Assembly (NCBI GenBank): GCA_000153745.1
Contig: DS022282.1
Span: forward strand, 1,976,589-2,040,588
DNA from: Rhodobacterales bacterium HTCC2255
Lineage (GTDB): Bacteria; Pseudomonadota; Alphaproteobacteria; Rhodobacterales; Rhodobacteraceae
DNA: 64,000 nt
Direction: 5' to 3'
In this document: one piece after another, positions 1 through 10,224 of the stretch
Position numbering within the stretch: the first letter of the stretch is position 1
Layout of the letters: the number at the start of each line of letters is the position of its first letter
Program-made: the position numbers and the translations under genes
Notes under the pieces: generated by a model
Databases searched by the model: none
What the model was told of the DNA's origin: nothing
What the model saw: the letters and a program-made list of their open reading frames with translations, nothing else

Positions 1-695
1 ATTTGAATGCAGAAGCAGCTAGTTTGTTCGCTGCAGTAGAACGCCAATATCCTTATTCTGAATGGGCTAAAAAATCACTTCTGATGTCTGCAATCGCAAA
101 TCACAATGGTGCCTTCTATGAAGAAAGTAGGGCTGATGCTGAGCGGTATTTGGATTTTTACCCGGCAGATGTTGATGCAGCACATGCCCAATATTTGATA
201 GCATTAAGTTACTATGATCAAATTGATAATGTTAGTAGAGATCAATCAGTAACATTTAGCGCATTGCAAGCATTTAGAACTGTCATCGAACGATATCCAA
301 ATAGTGAATATACTTCTCCATCACTTCTAAAATTTGATTTATCACTAGACCATTTAGCAGGTGCTGAAATGGAAGTTGGGCGCTATTATTTAAAGCGTGG
401 CCATTTTGGAGCTGCTATCTCTAGATTTAGAGTAGTTGTTGAAGAATTCGAAACAACAAGCCATACTCCTGAAGCTTTGCACAGATTAGTAGAGTCTTAT
501 TTGTCATTAGGATTAATAGCTAACGCGCAAACAACTGGTGCAATATTAGGCCATAACTTTCAAGCATCGGATTGGTATAAAGATACATATGTTTTGTTAA
601 CAGGTCGTGGAATATCAACTGAAGCTGTTAATGAAAATTCATCTAATTGGCTCACCAAAATATGGCGCAATGTTACACCAAAAAAACGGCTATGA
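1..695 (+). CDS. bamD: Outer membrane assembly lipoprotein BamD (5' end missing)
   Basis: The reading frame is open from the window edge, so the N-terminus, including any lipoprotein signal and lipobox cysteine, lies outside. The visible 230 residues are a run of TPR-like helical pairs, for example around residues 10-50 and the YLKRGHFGAAISRF stretch near 128-141, as in the BamD/ComL family of roughly 240-290 residues. BamD is the periplasmic lipoprotein of the BAM complex that inserts beta-barrel proteins into the outer membrane. recN follows 5 bases after the stop on the same strand, an order common in alphaproteobacteria and suggestive of co-transcription. Identification rests on the TPR pattern plus the recN neighbour. 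Confidence 0.88.
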   Translation, partial: LNAEAASLFAAVERQYPYSEWAKKSLLMSAIANHNGAFYEESRADAERYLDFYPADVDAAHAQYLIALSYYDQIDNVSRDQSVTFSALQAFRTVIERYPNSEYTSPSLLKFDLSLDHLAGAEMEVGRYYLKRGHFGAAISRFRVVVEEFETTSHTPEALHRLVESYLSLGLIANAQTTGAILGHNFQASDWYKDTYVLLTGRGISTEAVNENSSNWLTKIWRNVTPKKRL

Positions 696-700
696 CATAA

Positions 701-2338
701 ATGTTACGTGGTCTATATATCACTGACTTGCTTCTAATTGATAAATTAGAGCTGAATTTTCAGCCAGGATTGAATGTATTAACCGGCGAAACTGGCGCTG
801 GTAAATCTATATTGCTTGATTCTTTAGGTTTTGTACTTGGCTGGCGGGGTCGCTCTAGTTTAGTTCGTGAAGGTGCCAATAATGGTGAAGTTATTGCATA
901 TTTTGATATTAAAAATTCTGTATCTGTTAAAGAAATATTAAAATCATCTGGTATACCTGCAACGGATGAGCTGATATTGCGGCGTACTGTTAACCTAGAA
1001 GGTAGAAAAACATCTTATGTAAATGATAAAAGATGCTCTGGTGAAATATTAAGAAAACTTTCAGATGTTCTGGTCGAAATACATGGCCAATTTGATGATC
1101 GTGGACTTCTAAACCCGAAAAGTCACATAGATTTATTAGATAATTTTGGAAATATTAATTCATTTAAACTCCGTCTGTTATGGAAAGAGTATCGAAAGAC
1201 AGAAACTGAGCTAAATGATGCAAAATTATCTTATTTTGATGCAATAAAAGATAATGATTATATTAAGCATTCAATTGATGAATTGCAAAAGTTATCACCA
1301 GAAGATGGTGAAGATGAGCTTTTGGATATTAGAAGAAGATCAATGCAATCATCTCAAAAAATTCGTGGAGATATTGAAAAAGCATCAGAATTAATCAATG
1401 AAAGTGGAGCTGAGGGCTTATTGACTGATGCTATTCGATGGATAGAAGGAGTCTCAAATGATGCAGAGGATTCATTGGAAAATGTTATATCTAATTTATC
1501 TTCTTCACTTTCAAATTTATCGAATGCTCAACAATATATAGATAAATATTTATCCTTAACAGATTTTAATCCGCTAGAATTAGAGAAAGTTGAGGAAAGG
1601 TTGTTTGCAATACGAGCTTTGGCGAGAAAGCATGATATCTTACCCGATAATTTAAATACTTTTTCTTTGGAATTAATTCAAAAACTTGAGAACTCGAAAT
1701 TGAGTGCTCAAGAAATAATAAATCTAGAAGAAAAGTTATCAGAATCTAAAGCTAATTATGATAAATATGCTTCAGATTTATCAAAATTGAGGAAAAAAAC
1801 TGCAAAAGAATTAGAACGTGCAATGGTAAATGAATTGGGGCCACTAAAGTTAGAAAATTCACGCTTTATTGTTAATATTGATACAAAAAAATCTAGTGAA
1901 GATGGCTTTGACGAAGTTACATTTATTGTTTCAACAAATCCAGGAGCACCAGCTGGACCTATAAACAAGATCGCATCTGGTGGAGAGTTATCGCGTTTTT
2001 TACTTGCCTTAAAAGTATGCTTAACAAAAACAAATCAAAATTTAACAATGATCTTTGATGAAATAGACCGAGGTGTTGGAGGTGCTACAGCTGATGCAGT
2101 TGGTCAAAGATTGGCAGATATAGCAATATCTAGCCAAGTATTAGTTGTAACTCATAGTCCTCAAGTGGCTGCAAAAGGTGCTCATCACTGGCAAGTTAAT
2201 AAAAGTACTATGAATAGGGTAACTACGAGTACAGTCATCCAATTAGACGAAAATGCACGAATAAATGAAATTGCGCGTATGCTTTCTGGGGATAAAATTA
2301 CACCAGAAGCTCGTGCAGCAGCCCAAGCTTTGTTATAA
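701..2338 (+). CDS. recN: DNA repair protein RecN
   Basis: SMC-like ATPase used in recombinational repair of double-strand breaks; acts in the cytoplasm on DNA. The Walker A motif GETGAGKS lies at residues 29-36, the ABC signature ASGGELSR near 425-432 and the Walker B segment MIFDEIDRG near 450. The middle (about 170-400) is polar and helical, as expected of the short coiled-coil arms. Length (545) fits the family (about 550). The start ATG follows the bamD stop by 5 bases, so translation may be coupled. ligA often follows recN in relatives, but here a convergent FAD oxidase gene follows instead. Confidence 0.96.
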   Translation: MLRGLYITDLLLIDKLELNFQPGLNVLTGETGAGKSILLDSLGFVLGWRGRSSLVREGANNGEVIAYFDIKNSVSVKEILKSSGIPATDELILRRTVNLEGRKTSYVNDKRCSGEILRKLSDVLVEIHGQFDDRGLLNPKSHIDLLDNFGNINSFKLRLLWKEYRKTETELNDAKLSYFDAIKDNDYIKHSIDELQKLSPEDGEDELLDIRRRSMQSSQKIRGDIEKASELINESGAEGLLTDAIRWIEGVSNDAEDSLENVISNLSSSLSNLSNAQQYIDKYLSLTDFNPLELEKVEERLFAIRALARKHDILPDNLNTFSLELIQKLENSKLSAQEIINLEEKLSESKANYDKYASDLSKLRKKTAKELERAMVNELGPLKLENSRFIVNIDTKKSSEDGFDEVTFIVSTNPGAPAGPINKIASGGELSRFLLALKVCLTKTNQNLTMIFDEIDRGVGGATADAVGQRLADIAISSQVLVVTHSPQVAAKGAHHWQVNKSTMNRVTTSTVIQLDENARINEIARMLSGDKITPEARAAAQALL

Positions 2339-2357
2339 TTATTTATATACTATTTAA

Positions 2358-3752
2358 TTAATCATCGATCTGTTTGGAACTTAGATTTATCATTTTTCCT
2401 GGATTCATTATGTTTTTAGGATCAAAAAGTTTTTTCAAGTCAGTCATTATTGATAATGAAGAACCATGTTCTTGTTCCATGAGATTTAATTTTCCTATAC
2501 CAATTCCATGTTCTCCAGTTACAGTTCCACCTACAGCTAAGGCTCTTTTGGCCATTCTATTTGCAAGTAGTTTATTTAGTTTTAAATCGTCAGGGTCTGT
2601 TGGGTCGCAAAATAATAAAGTATGGTAATTCCCATCTCCAACATGACCAATAATGGAGCCTGTTACATTGTATTTTTTTAGATCACTTTGAGTATCTTTA
2701 ATAGCTTTAGCAAGTTTAGAGATTGGTACACAGATATCAGTAGACATCCCGATTTGGTTTGGAAATAATGCCTTGGTTGCATAGTATGCTTGATGGCGGG
2801 CTGCCCATAGTTTGTTTAGTTCTTCGGATTTTGTAGACCATTTAAAGCCGCCTACTTGAAAATCTTTTGCAATACTTAAGATTGTTTCTGCTTGGCCTGA
2901 GACGCTTGTTATTGAGCCATGAAACTCCATAAATAAATGAGGTTTCTCAGGGTAATCTAGTTTTGAGTATTGGTTAATAGCACGAATTGATATCTCATCA
3001 ATCAATTCAATTCTTGCCATGGGTATTCCCAGTTGTATCGCCATTATAACAACATTTACAGCGTCATCGATACTCTCAAAATCACAAACTGCAGCTGAAA
3101 TTGCTTCTGGTTGCCCCTTTAACGCCACTGTGAGCTCGGTGATTATACCTAGTGTTCCCTCACTGCCAACAAATAATTTGTTGAGGTCGTATCCAGCTGA
3201 TGATTTTTTAGCTCTCGTACCAGTCCTTATAATTTTACCGTCGGCTAAAACAATTTCCATAGCTAGGACATTTTCTCGCATTGTTCCATAAAGAACAGAG
3301 GTTGTCCCTGATGCTCTCGTTGCAGCCATGCCACCTAGAGTTGCATTTGCGCCTGGATCAACTGAGAAAAACAACCCTGTTGATCGTAGCTCTTTATTTA
3401 GAATTTCTCTAGTAATACCAGGCTGTACTACTGCGAGCATATCTTGAGTGTTTACTTCAAGAGTATTATTCATTTCTGACATATTTAATGTAATTCCACC
3501 ATGTAATGCTAATGCATGACCTTCTAAAGAGGTTCCAACGCCCCAAGGAATTATAGGGCAGTAATATTTTTCACATATTTTAACAACTTTTGAGACTTCT
3601 AATGTATTATGTGGAAATGCTACTGCATTTGGTAACATTTTAGGAAAATAGGTTTCATTTTGGCCATGTAATTCACACACAGATTTAGATGTATTTAACC
3701 TTTGCCCAAGAAGTGCTTTAACTTCTGTTATGGCTGCTGCAATATTGGTCAT
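2358..3752 (-). CDS. FAD-linked oxidase, D-lactate dehydrogenase (cytochrome)/GlcD type
   Basis: Flavoprotein of the vanillyl-alcohol oxidase superfamily that oxidises a 2-hydroxy acid, most like D-lactate dehydrogenase (cytochrome) or the glycolate oxidase subunit GlcD. An N-terminal FAD_binding_4 domain carries PWGVGTSLEGHA near residue 70. The C-terminal FAD-oxidase domain ends with VGDGNYH and GGTVTGEHGIGIGK, both typical of this group. The frame opens at a TTG at 3764, but an ATG at 3752 has GGAG six bases upstream and gives MTNIAAAI, so I chose it (464 residues). The gene is convergent with recN. Substrate cannot be settled from sequence; no glcE or glcF is adjacent, which favours a single-subunit enzyme. 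Confidence 0.85.
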   Translation of the reverse strand: MTNIAAAITEVKALLGQRLNTSKSVCELHGQNETYFPKMLPNAVAFPHNTLEVSKVVKICEKYYCPIIPWGVGTSLEGHALALHGGITLNMSEMNNTLEVNTQDMLAVVQPGITREILNKELRSTGLFFSVDPGANATLGGMAATRASGTTSVLYGTMRENVLAMEIVLADGKIIRTGTRAKKSSAGYDLNKLFVGSEGTLGIITELTVALKGQPEAISAAVCDFESIDDAVNVVIMAIQLGIPMARIELIDEISIRAINQYSKLDYPEKPHLFMEFHGSITSVSGQAETILSIAKDFQVGGFKWSTKSEELNKLWAARHQAYYATKALFPNQIGMSTDICVPISKLAKAIKDTQSDLKKYNVTGSIIGHVGDGNYHTLLFCDPTDPDDLKLNKLLANRMAKRALAVGGTVTGEHGIGIGKLNLMEQEHGSSLSIMTDLKKLFDPKNIMNPGKMINLSSKQIDD

Positions 3753-3789
3753 AGAAATCTCCAAACTTTCTTAATGTTAACTTAGAGAT

Positions 3790-5478
3790 TTGAATTATAA
3801 AAGGTCCAGTTTGTTGAGTTTAATAAATAAAAAATTTAATGAGTTCATGCTAGATATATCTAGATACTTAAGCATAATTCGTGAATATGGCTTAAGTCAG
3901 ATGCAATTTTGGATCATTGCTTTACTAATAGGAATAGCATCTGGACTGGCTACACTTGGATTTCGGCTGGCCATAACATATCTGCAATTTTTTTCTTATG
4001 GAGAAAGTGGGATATCGCTAACAGATGCTGTATCTCAATTGCCATGGTTCACTGTTATGATTATTCCAATTACTGGTGGATTAATTGTTGGTATAATTCT
4101 AAATATTTTTACAAAAGATGGTCGGGCAAGGTCTGTGGGCCATGTCATCGAAGGTGCTGCATTATATGAAGGTAGGGTAGAGGGAAAAGCAGGGTTAGCT
4201 TCAAGTTTTGCCTCAGTGATTACTCTTTCAACGGGTGGGTCTACAGGTCGTGAAGGTCCAGTTGTTTTGTTAGGGTCTTTGATATCTTCAAAAGTTTCTC
4301 GATGGATAAATGCTGATGGTATTACTGGTCGTAACTTGATGGGTTGTGCTGTTGCCGCAGCTGTTTCTGCGTCATTCAATGCACCTTTAGCGGGTGCTTT
4401 ATTCGCACTTGAAGTTGTATTGCGGCACTATGCAATTCAAGCATTGGCTCCAATACTAATTGCATCGGTTGCAGGCACTGTAATTAGTCGATTATATTTT
4501 GGTAATGTGACAGAGTTTACATTACCTGTTCATACCCAAGATTTTTATATTGAATTGCCTGCACATTTACTTCTAGGAATTGTGTGTGCGTTTGTGGCAG
4601 TAAGCTTTATAAAATCTGTATTTTGGGCAGAAACTTTAGGTGATAAATTTCAGAAAATACTACGCATTCCTAATTGGTCTAGGCCTGCTTTCGCGGGTGC
4701 TTTTCTAGGACTTATAGCAATAAAATTTCCACATATTATTGGTGTTGGATATGAAACAATGTCTCTTGCATTGAATGGAAATTTATTATTCTGGACTGCT
4801 ATATTTTTTGCATTTGCCAAAGGTTTGGCAGTAGTCATTACATTAGCTGGCCGAATGGGTGGAGGAATATTTTCTCCTTCACTAATGTTGGGTGCGCTTA
4901 CTGGACTTGCATTTGGATGGATTGCTGTTTCAATTTTTCCATCAGTAGATGGTGATGAAACGCTTTATGCCATTTCAGGTATGGGCGCTGTCGCTGCTGC
5001 TATATTGGGGGCTCCAATTTCAACTATCTTGATTGTGATAGAACTTACGGGTGATTGGCAAGCAGGTCTTGCTGTTATGGTAGCTGTGTCAATAGCCACT
5101 GCCTTTACGAGTAAAATGATTCATCGATCATTTTTCTTAACACAATTGGAACGTAGAGGTGTGAACCTTTCTGAGGGCCCACATAGTTATTTACTCGCAA
5201 AATACAAAGTCGTGAGTATCATGAATTCTTATGAAAAAACAAATCTTGATGAAAAATATTTATGGCAAATGATTGAACAAGGTCAGTATTTAGATATTGG
5301 TGCAAATTTGGAGGCAGCTATGCCTATGTTTCAAAATGGAGAATGTGAATATTTACCAGTTTTGAGTATAGGACCTGAAAAGAATTCCACTAAATTAGTT
5401 GGCGTCTTATATTATATAGATGCGCTTAAAACATTCAATCAGGCCTTATTTGATACTTCTAAAGAAGAGCACTCATAA
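3790..5478 (+). CDS. ClC-family chloride channel/transporter
   Basis: Integral membrane protein with the ClC fold. GREGP (residues 153-157, gating glutamate E155), GGIFSPSL near 358 and the long Gly/Ala/Pro-rich helix before IVIELTGD are all present. The first family motif (GSGIP) is not recognisable; ARSVGHVIEGA stands there. In the LFALEV segment, E208 is followed by V209, where proton-coupled ClC-ec1 has its second, proton-pathway glutamate (E203); valine there is typical of channels. The C-terminal ~90 residues look like a degenerate CBS region. The start is uncertain: TTG 3790 gives the longest frame, TTG 3811 has an AAAGG in front, and ATG 3847 is also possible. Confidence 0.9.
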   Translation: MNYKRSSLLSLINKKFNEFMLDISRYLSIIREYGLSQMQFWIIALLIGIASGLATLGFRLAITYLQFFSYGESGISLTDAVSQLPWFTVMIIPITGGLIVGIILNIFTKDGRARSVGHVIEGAALYEGRVEGKAGLASSFASVITLSTGGSTGREGPVVLLGSLISSKVSRWINADGITGRNLMGCAVAAAVSASFNAPLAGALFALEVVLRHYAIQALAPILIASVAGTVISRLYFGNVTEFTLPVHTQDFYIELPAHLLLGIVCAFVAVSFIKSVFWAETLGDKFQKILRIPNWSRPAFAGAFLGLIAIKFPHIIGVGYETMSLALNGNLLFWTAIFFAFAKGLAVVITLAGRMGGGIFSPSLMLGALTGLAFGWIAVSIFPSVDGDETLYAISGMGAVAAAILGAPISTILIVIELTGDWQAGLAVMVAVSIATAFTSKMIHRSFFLTQLERRGVNLSEGPHSYLLAKYKVVSIMNSYEKTNLDEKYLWQMIEQGQYLDIGANLEAAMPMFQNGECEYLPVLSIGPEKNSTKLVGVLYYIDALKTFNQALFDTSKEEHS

Positions 5479-5480
5479 AG

Positions 5481-7283
5481 TTAAATCGGGATACACGCAG
5501 CTTTCAACCATTTTTTTGCAGACTTAGTTAAAATAGAATTTAGTTTTTTATAAACATTTGAATGGTAGTTATTAAGCCATTTTATTTCTTGTTCATTTAA
5601 TGAACTAACTTTTATCATATTTAAATCAAACGGAGCCAACGTTAGCGTTTCAAATTCCAACATACATCGATCATCATGATTTTTGTCTCTTAAACATTCT
5701 TTTACATATATTAAATTCTCTATTCGTATACCAAATGAATTCTTTTTATAGTATCCAGGCTCATTTGATATGATCATACCAGGTTCTAATGGCACATTGT
5801 TATGTCTTGATATTGCTTGTGGGCCTTCATGAACAGATAGAAATGATCCAACACCATGGCCAGTTCCATGATCAAAATCCAAGCCTTTTGACCACAAAGC
5901 TTGCCGTGCAATTGAATCTATATCACGACCAGACAAACCCTTGGGAAATCTCAAAGCTGAAATTGCTATCATACCTTTTAGTACAAGAGTATTTGCATCG
6001 ATCACTTCTTCTGCTACCGACCCAATTGCAATAGTTCGAGTAATATCTGTTGTACCATCTAGATATTGTCCACCACTATCGATTAGCACTACATCTCCAA
6101 GAGAGATTGTTCGATTTGTTTTAGTGTTTACTCGATAATGAATTATGGCGGCATTTGGGCCTGAACCACATATCGTATCAAATGAAATATTTTTTAATTT
6201 CCCAGTTGCATATCGCTTTGACTCTAAGAGCTTAACTAACTCTATTTCATTTTTCAAAAAGCCTGGTTGTGCATATTGAATTTCAGATAAGAATTCTACA
6301 ACTGCTGCACCATCGCGAATATGAGCCTGAACACTACCTTCTAATTCAGTTTTATTTTTACAAGCTCTTAGTTTCAATATTGGATCACTATCATATGTAA
6401 AAGAAACTTTTGCGATTTCTAAGATATGCTTTATAGCTATTGGGGCTCTATTTGAATCTATGCGCACTATACCAGATAATGTTTTTAAAAATAAACTAAA
6501 AGATTTTATATCATGCAATACTACATTCGGGCCTAAGTGCTTGCGTAATTCATCATCAACTTTTTTTGGGTCAATAAAAAGATTAGCAATCCCCGATGCA
6601 TTAATAGTTGCAAAGCATAGAGCAACAGGCGTTTGAATAAGATCTGTACCACGTGTATTTAACGCCCATGCTATAGTATCAGGTTGAGTAAGTATCACAT
6701 TAGACTGGCCAACATTAGATAATATATTGCCAATAATCTCAAGTTTTTCAGTATGCACTTGCCCAGAATATTTTAATAAATGTGGAACCATCAGCTCAAC
6801 AGAAGCAATAGGCTGATCAATCCAAATTGTATCAATGAAGTTATCTACTTCAATAAGTTCAATATTTTTTTTCTTATTTGAATGAATTTCTAATATTTGT
6901 TCGATAGTATGGAGCCAAGGATCGTAGGCTATCAGCGCTTTCTCTTCAAAGCTTTCGTTTATACAATCGATTAATGAGTTTTTTGGAATATTACGAATTT
7001 CAAAAATATTTTCATCACATTGATTTTCCGCTTGAATTGTATAGCGGCCGTCTACGAATAAAAATGCTTTGTCTTTAAATACGATACAATATCCTGCACT
7101 CCCACTGAAGCTTGTTAGCCATTCCAAACGTTTGTCTCTATCAGAAACATATTCTCCCATATGAGCATCATTACGTGGGATTAAAAATGCATCGATATTT
7201 TTCTTACGCATTTCTTCTCGAAGTAAGTATATGCGATTTTTTGATGTCTCTGATACTGTTTTTTCATCAAATGTTTGGAACAT
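5481..7283 (-). CDS. pepP: Xaa-Pro aminopeptidase (M24B)
   Basis: Metalloaminopeptidase that removes N-terminal residues preceding proline; cytoplasmic. Two creatinase N-like domains (about 1-310) precede the pita-bread catalytic domain. Metal ligands are visible as the aspartates of LIDSGGQYLDGTTD (near 398), the histidine of DHGTGHGVGSF (near 474), the glutamate of NEPGYY (near 506) and FETLTLAPF (near 545). At 600 residues it is the long, three-domain form. Its ATG shares one base with the cobT stop (TAATG), indicating translational coupling to the cobS-cobT pair upstream. I know no functional link between the peptidase and the cobaltochelatase-like pair. Confidence 0.93.
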   Translation of the reverse strand: MFQTFDEKTVSETSKNRIYLLREEMRKKNIDAFLIPRNDAHMGEYVSDRDKRLEWLTSFSGSAGYCIVFKDKAFLFVDGRYTIQAENQCDENIFEIRNIPKNSLIDCINESFEEKALIAYDPWLHTIEQILEIHSNKKKNIELIEVDNFIDTIWIDQPIASVELMVPHLLKYSGQVHTEKLEIIGNILSNVGQSNVILTQPDTIAWALNTRGTDLIQTPVALCFATINASGIANLFIDPKKVDDELRKHLGPNVVLHDIKSFSLFLKTLSGIVRIDSNRAPIAIKHILEIAKVSFTYDSDPILKLRACKNKTELEGSVQAHIRDGAAVVEFLSEIQYAQPGFLKNEIELVKLLESKRYATGKLKNISFDTICGSGPNAAIIHYRVNTKTNRTISLGDVVLIDSGGQYLDGTTDITRTIAIGSVAEEVIDANTLVLKGMIAISALRFPKGLSGRDIDSIARQALWSKGLDFDHGTGHGVGSFLSVHEGPQAISRHNNVPLEPGMIISNEPGYYKKNSFGIRIENLIYVKECLRDKNHDDRCMLEFETLTLAPFDLNMIKVSSLNEQEIKWLNNYHSNVYKKLNSILTKSAKKWLKAACIPI

Positions 7284-9145
7284 TATCTTCCTTGCCGTTT
7301 AATCAAACGAGGGTCGTTATCAAACAAGCCTGCTAATTGTTCAGTTATAGCCCCAGCTAATTGTTCAGCATCTGTAATAGTAACAGCTCGTTCATAATAT
7401 CTTGTTACGTCATGACCAATGCCAATTGCTGTAAGCTCAACGGCACGTCTTTTTTCAATCATTGCAATTACATCCCTTAAATGTTTTTCCAGATATGCAG
7501 CTGAATTTACAGATAATGTGCTGTCATCCACTGGAGCTCCATCAGATATTACCATTAATATTCTTCTTGCTTCTGGACGTGCAATCATCCTTTTGTGCGC
7601 CCATTCTAGAGCTTCGCCATCAATATTTTCTTTTAGTAAACCTTCTTTCATCATTAAGCCAAGATTAGGCCTTGATCTTCGCCAAGGAGCATCTGCATCT
7701 TTATATATGATATGCCTAAGATCGTTCAATCGACCAGGGCCTTCAGGGCGCCCATTTTGCAACCATTCTTCGCGGCTTTGGCCACCTTTCCATGTTCGTG
7801 TGGTGAAGCCTAGAATCTCACATTTTACCTGGCAGCGTTCTAGAGTTCTTGCTAGTACATCTGCACAAATTGCAGCAATAGATATTGGCCTACCCCTCAT
7901 AGAGCCAGAATTATCTAATAATATTGTGACTACAGTATCTCTAAAATCAGTATCTTTTTCTACTTTAAACGATAATGGAGTTGTAGGATTTGATATAATA
8001 CGAGCTAATCGACCTGCATCCAATAACCCTTCTTCCATATCAAAAGACCAAGACCTATTTTGTTGAGCTTGTAATCTCCTTTGAAGTTTGTTTGCTAAAC
8101 GTGAAACTGCACCTTTTAATGGTTCGAGTTGTTGATCCAGATAAGCTCGTAAACGTTCTAATTCATTTGATGACGCTAAATCTTCAGCCATAACTTCTTC
8201 ATCAAATTTATTTACAAAAACTTTATAATTTGGATCAGCCGCGGATACGGGTGGTGTATGAGGTTGGAGTGGGGGTTCATTCTCTGGGGACTCAGCCTCT
8301 TGAGATTCGGAATTTTCTTCGTTCTCATCCATTGATAATTCTGATTGTTGTTTATCAGTGGATTGTTGTGTGTCGTCATTATCTTCTTGAGTATCTTCTG
8401 GCTCTTCCGATGTATCTCCAGTATCATCATCAGGTTCGGATGTATCTTCAGCGTCATTTTCGGCATCGTTTTGGTCATCTTCAGGGTCTGGTTGATCCGG
8501 GTCATCCCCAAGTTGATCTCCATATCCCAGATCATCAATAAGCTGACGGGCAAAACGAGAAAATTCGATCTGGTCTACAATTTTGTCACCGATGTTTTCA
8601 AATGTTGCTCCAGAGCGTTCTTCAATCGTAGTTTCCCATTGATCCAATGCGTTTTTAACACTTTTGGGCATTTCTCTGCCAGTCGCTATTTGGCGTAGGT
8701 AATATGATAGTGCAGTTGGCATGGGTACATCTTTGAATGATGACGCTTTATCGTACCCAAGTGCTAGAGCTTCTGCTTCTAATTTAGCTTCGATGTTACC
8801 TGCAGTTCCCGGCATTGCTCGAGCACCTACAGCTTCACATCTAGCTGTTGCCATCACTTCATATATTTCCTTTGCTTCATTGCCTGTTGGCATATAGCGA
8901 TTATGGATTTTTTCATCATGAAAACGAGTACGTAATGCATATGCATCTGCAGTACCACGAGCAAGTAATACTTCTTGCCGTGTCATTCTACGACTTATTT
9001 GAGGTAAACGTGCTGTATCGTTAGATAAACCTGGTGGATCTACGGAGTAAGAAACTGAAAGTTCACTATCTGCAGCCATTGCTCTGGTAGCTTCAGCAAG
9101 AGCTTTCTTAAATGGATCTGCCGGGTTATTATTCGAATTACTCAT
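7283..9145 (-). CDS. cobT: Cobaltochelatase subunit CobT
   Basis: CobT is the von Willebrand A/MIDAS partner of the AAA+ protein CobS; with CobN they insert cobalt into hydrogenobyrinic a,c-diamide in aerobic B12 synthesis. The C-terminal vWA domain has the MIDAS motif DNSGSMRG near residue 411. A very acidic linker (about 210-300, rich in Asp, Glu, Gln and Pro) separates it from the N-terminal domain, as in the family. The start overlaps the cobS stop by one base (TAATG), and the stop overlaps the pepP start in the same way. No CobN is in this window. Short frames on both strands within the acidic linker are compositional shadows. Confidence 0.94.
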   Translation of the reverse strand: MSNSNNNPADPFKKALAEATRAMAADSELSVSYSVDPPGLSNDTARLPQISRRMTRQEVLLARGTADAYALRTRFHDEKIHNRYMPTGNEAKEIYEVMATARCEAVGARAMPGTAGNIEAKLEAEALALGYDKASSFKDVPMPTALSYYLRQIATGREMPKSVKNALDQWETTIEERSGATFENIGDKIVDQIEFSRFARQLIDDLGYGDQLGDDPDQPDPEDDQNDAENDAEDTSEPDDDTGDTSEEPEDTQEDNDDTQQSTDKQQSELSMDENEENSESQEAESPENEPPLQPHTPPVSAADPNYKVFVNKFDEEVMAEDLASSNELERLRAYLDQQLEPLKGAVSRLANKLQRRLQAQQNRSWSFDMEEGLLDAGRLARIISNPTTPLSFKVEKDTDFRDTVVTILLDNSGSMRGRPISIAAICADVLARTLERCQVKCEILGFTTRTWKGGQSREEWLQNGRPEGPGRLNDLRHIIYKDADAPWRRSRPNLGLMMKEGLLKENIDGEALEWAHKRMIARPEARRILMVISDGAPVDDSTLSVNSAAYLEKHLRDVIAMIEKRRAVELTAIGIGHDVTRYYERAVTITDAEQLAGAITEQLAGLFDNDPRLIKRQGR

Positions 9146-10116
9146 TAACCTAAGCTAACAGATGCAGCGCTTTCAGGTAACTCTTCATCAAATAAACGTT
9201 GATAAAATTCCGCTACTGTTTCTCTTTCTAATTCATCACATTTGTTCAGGAAGGTGAGCCTAAATGCAAAGCCTACATCTTTGAATATATTTGTGTTTTG
9301 GGCCCATGCAATTACAGTCCGTGGTGACATTACAGTGGAGATATCACCATTCATAAATGCATTTCGAGTTAATTCCGCAACTGTAACCATTTTACTTATA
9401 ACGTCTGGGTCAGTTCCAGGGTTTTTAGCCGTTACAATTGCTGTTTCATCTTCATGTGGTAAATAATTTAATGTACTTACAATTGACCAACGATCCATCT
9501 GGCCTTGGTTTATTTGTTGTGTTCCGTGATATAGTCCAGTTGTATCTCCCAATCCTACTGTATTGGCAGTTGCAAATAAGCGAAAAGATGGATGAGGTGA
9601 AATGACCTTATTCTGGTCTAACAAGGTAAGCTTTCCATCGACTTCAAGTACTCTTTGTATAACAAACATGACATCTGCTCTACCTGCATCATATTCGTCA
9701 AAAACAATAGCAACAGGATTTCGTAAAGCCCAAGGTAATATACCTTCTTGGAATTCGGTTACTTGTTTTCCATCTACTAATTTGATTGCGTCCTTACCAA
9801 TCAGATCTATTCTTGAAATGTGGCTATCTAGGTTTACTCGCACTGTGGGCCAATTTAATTTGGCGCCAACTTGTTCTATATGGGTTGATTTACCTGTACC
9901 ATGATAGCCTTGTATCATTACTCTTCTGTTGTAAGTATATCCAGCTAAAATTGCTAATGTAGTATCGTGATCAAATTTGTATGTACTATCAATTTCTGGA
10001 ACTCTATCTGATTTATCTGGAAACCCCATAATTTCCATATCGCTTTCGATCCCAAAAAGATCTCTTACTTTGTATTTAACTGTAGGCTGTCCAATGTCTA
10101 AATTGCCATCTGCCAT
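9145..10116 (-). CDS. cobS: Cobaltochelatase subunit CobS (AAA+ ATPase)
   Basis: MoxR/CobS-type AAA+ ATPase that powers the cobaltochelatase with CobT. Walker [10 protein letters not shown] lies near residues 69-77 and Walker [12 protein letters not shown] near 137; the sensor-like [11 protein letters not shown] follows. The N-terminal segment [10 protein letters not shown] before the ATPase core is characteristic of CobS. Length (323) is normal. It is the second gene of the minus-strand dnaJ-like/cobS/cobT/pepP run, separated from the dnaJ-like gene by about 108 bases, with cobT coupled by a TAATG overlap. Confidence 0.95.
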   Translation of the reverse strand: MADGNLDIGQPTVKYKVRDLFGIESDMEIMGFPDKSDRVPEIDSTYKFDHDTTLAILAGYTYNRRVMIQGYHGTGKSTHIEQVGAKLNWPTVRVNLDSHISRIDLIGKDAIKLVDGKQVTEFQEGILPWALRNPVAIVFDEYDAGRADVMFVIQRVLEVDGKLTLLDQNKVISPHPSFRLFATANTVGLGDTTGLYHGTQQINQGQMDRWSIVSTLNYLPHEDETAIVTAKNPGTDPDVISKMVTVAELTRNAFMNGDISTVMSPRTVIAWAQNTNIFKDVGFAFRLTFLNKCDELERETVAEFYQRLFDEELPESAASVSLG

Positions 10117-10224
10117 GTTAATAATCCTTTAATACTGTCTGAAATTAATCCAGTTTTTTTTATATAATTAGAACGAAATATGCTATTGGAAAGTATTTAA
10201 CCGACATATTTGTCGCGTATGTAC

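Noticed and set aside
8212..8698. Several overlapping frames on both strands inside cobT
   Set aside because: They coincide with the acidic, repetitive linker of CobT, whose codon bias opens other frames.
10202..10215. Stem-loop CGACA-TATT-TGTCG after the dnaJ-like gene
   Set aside because: Only five base pairs and no clear T tract on the minus strand; it could be a weak terminator but is not convincing.
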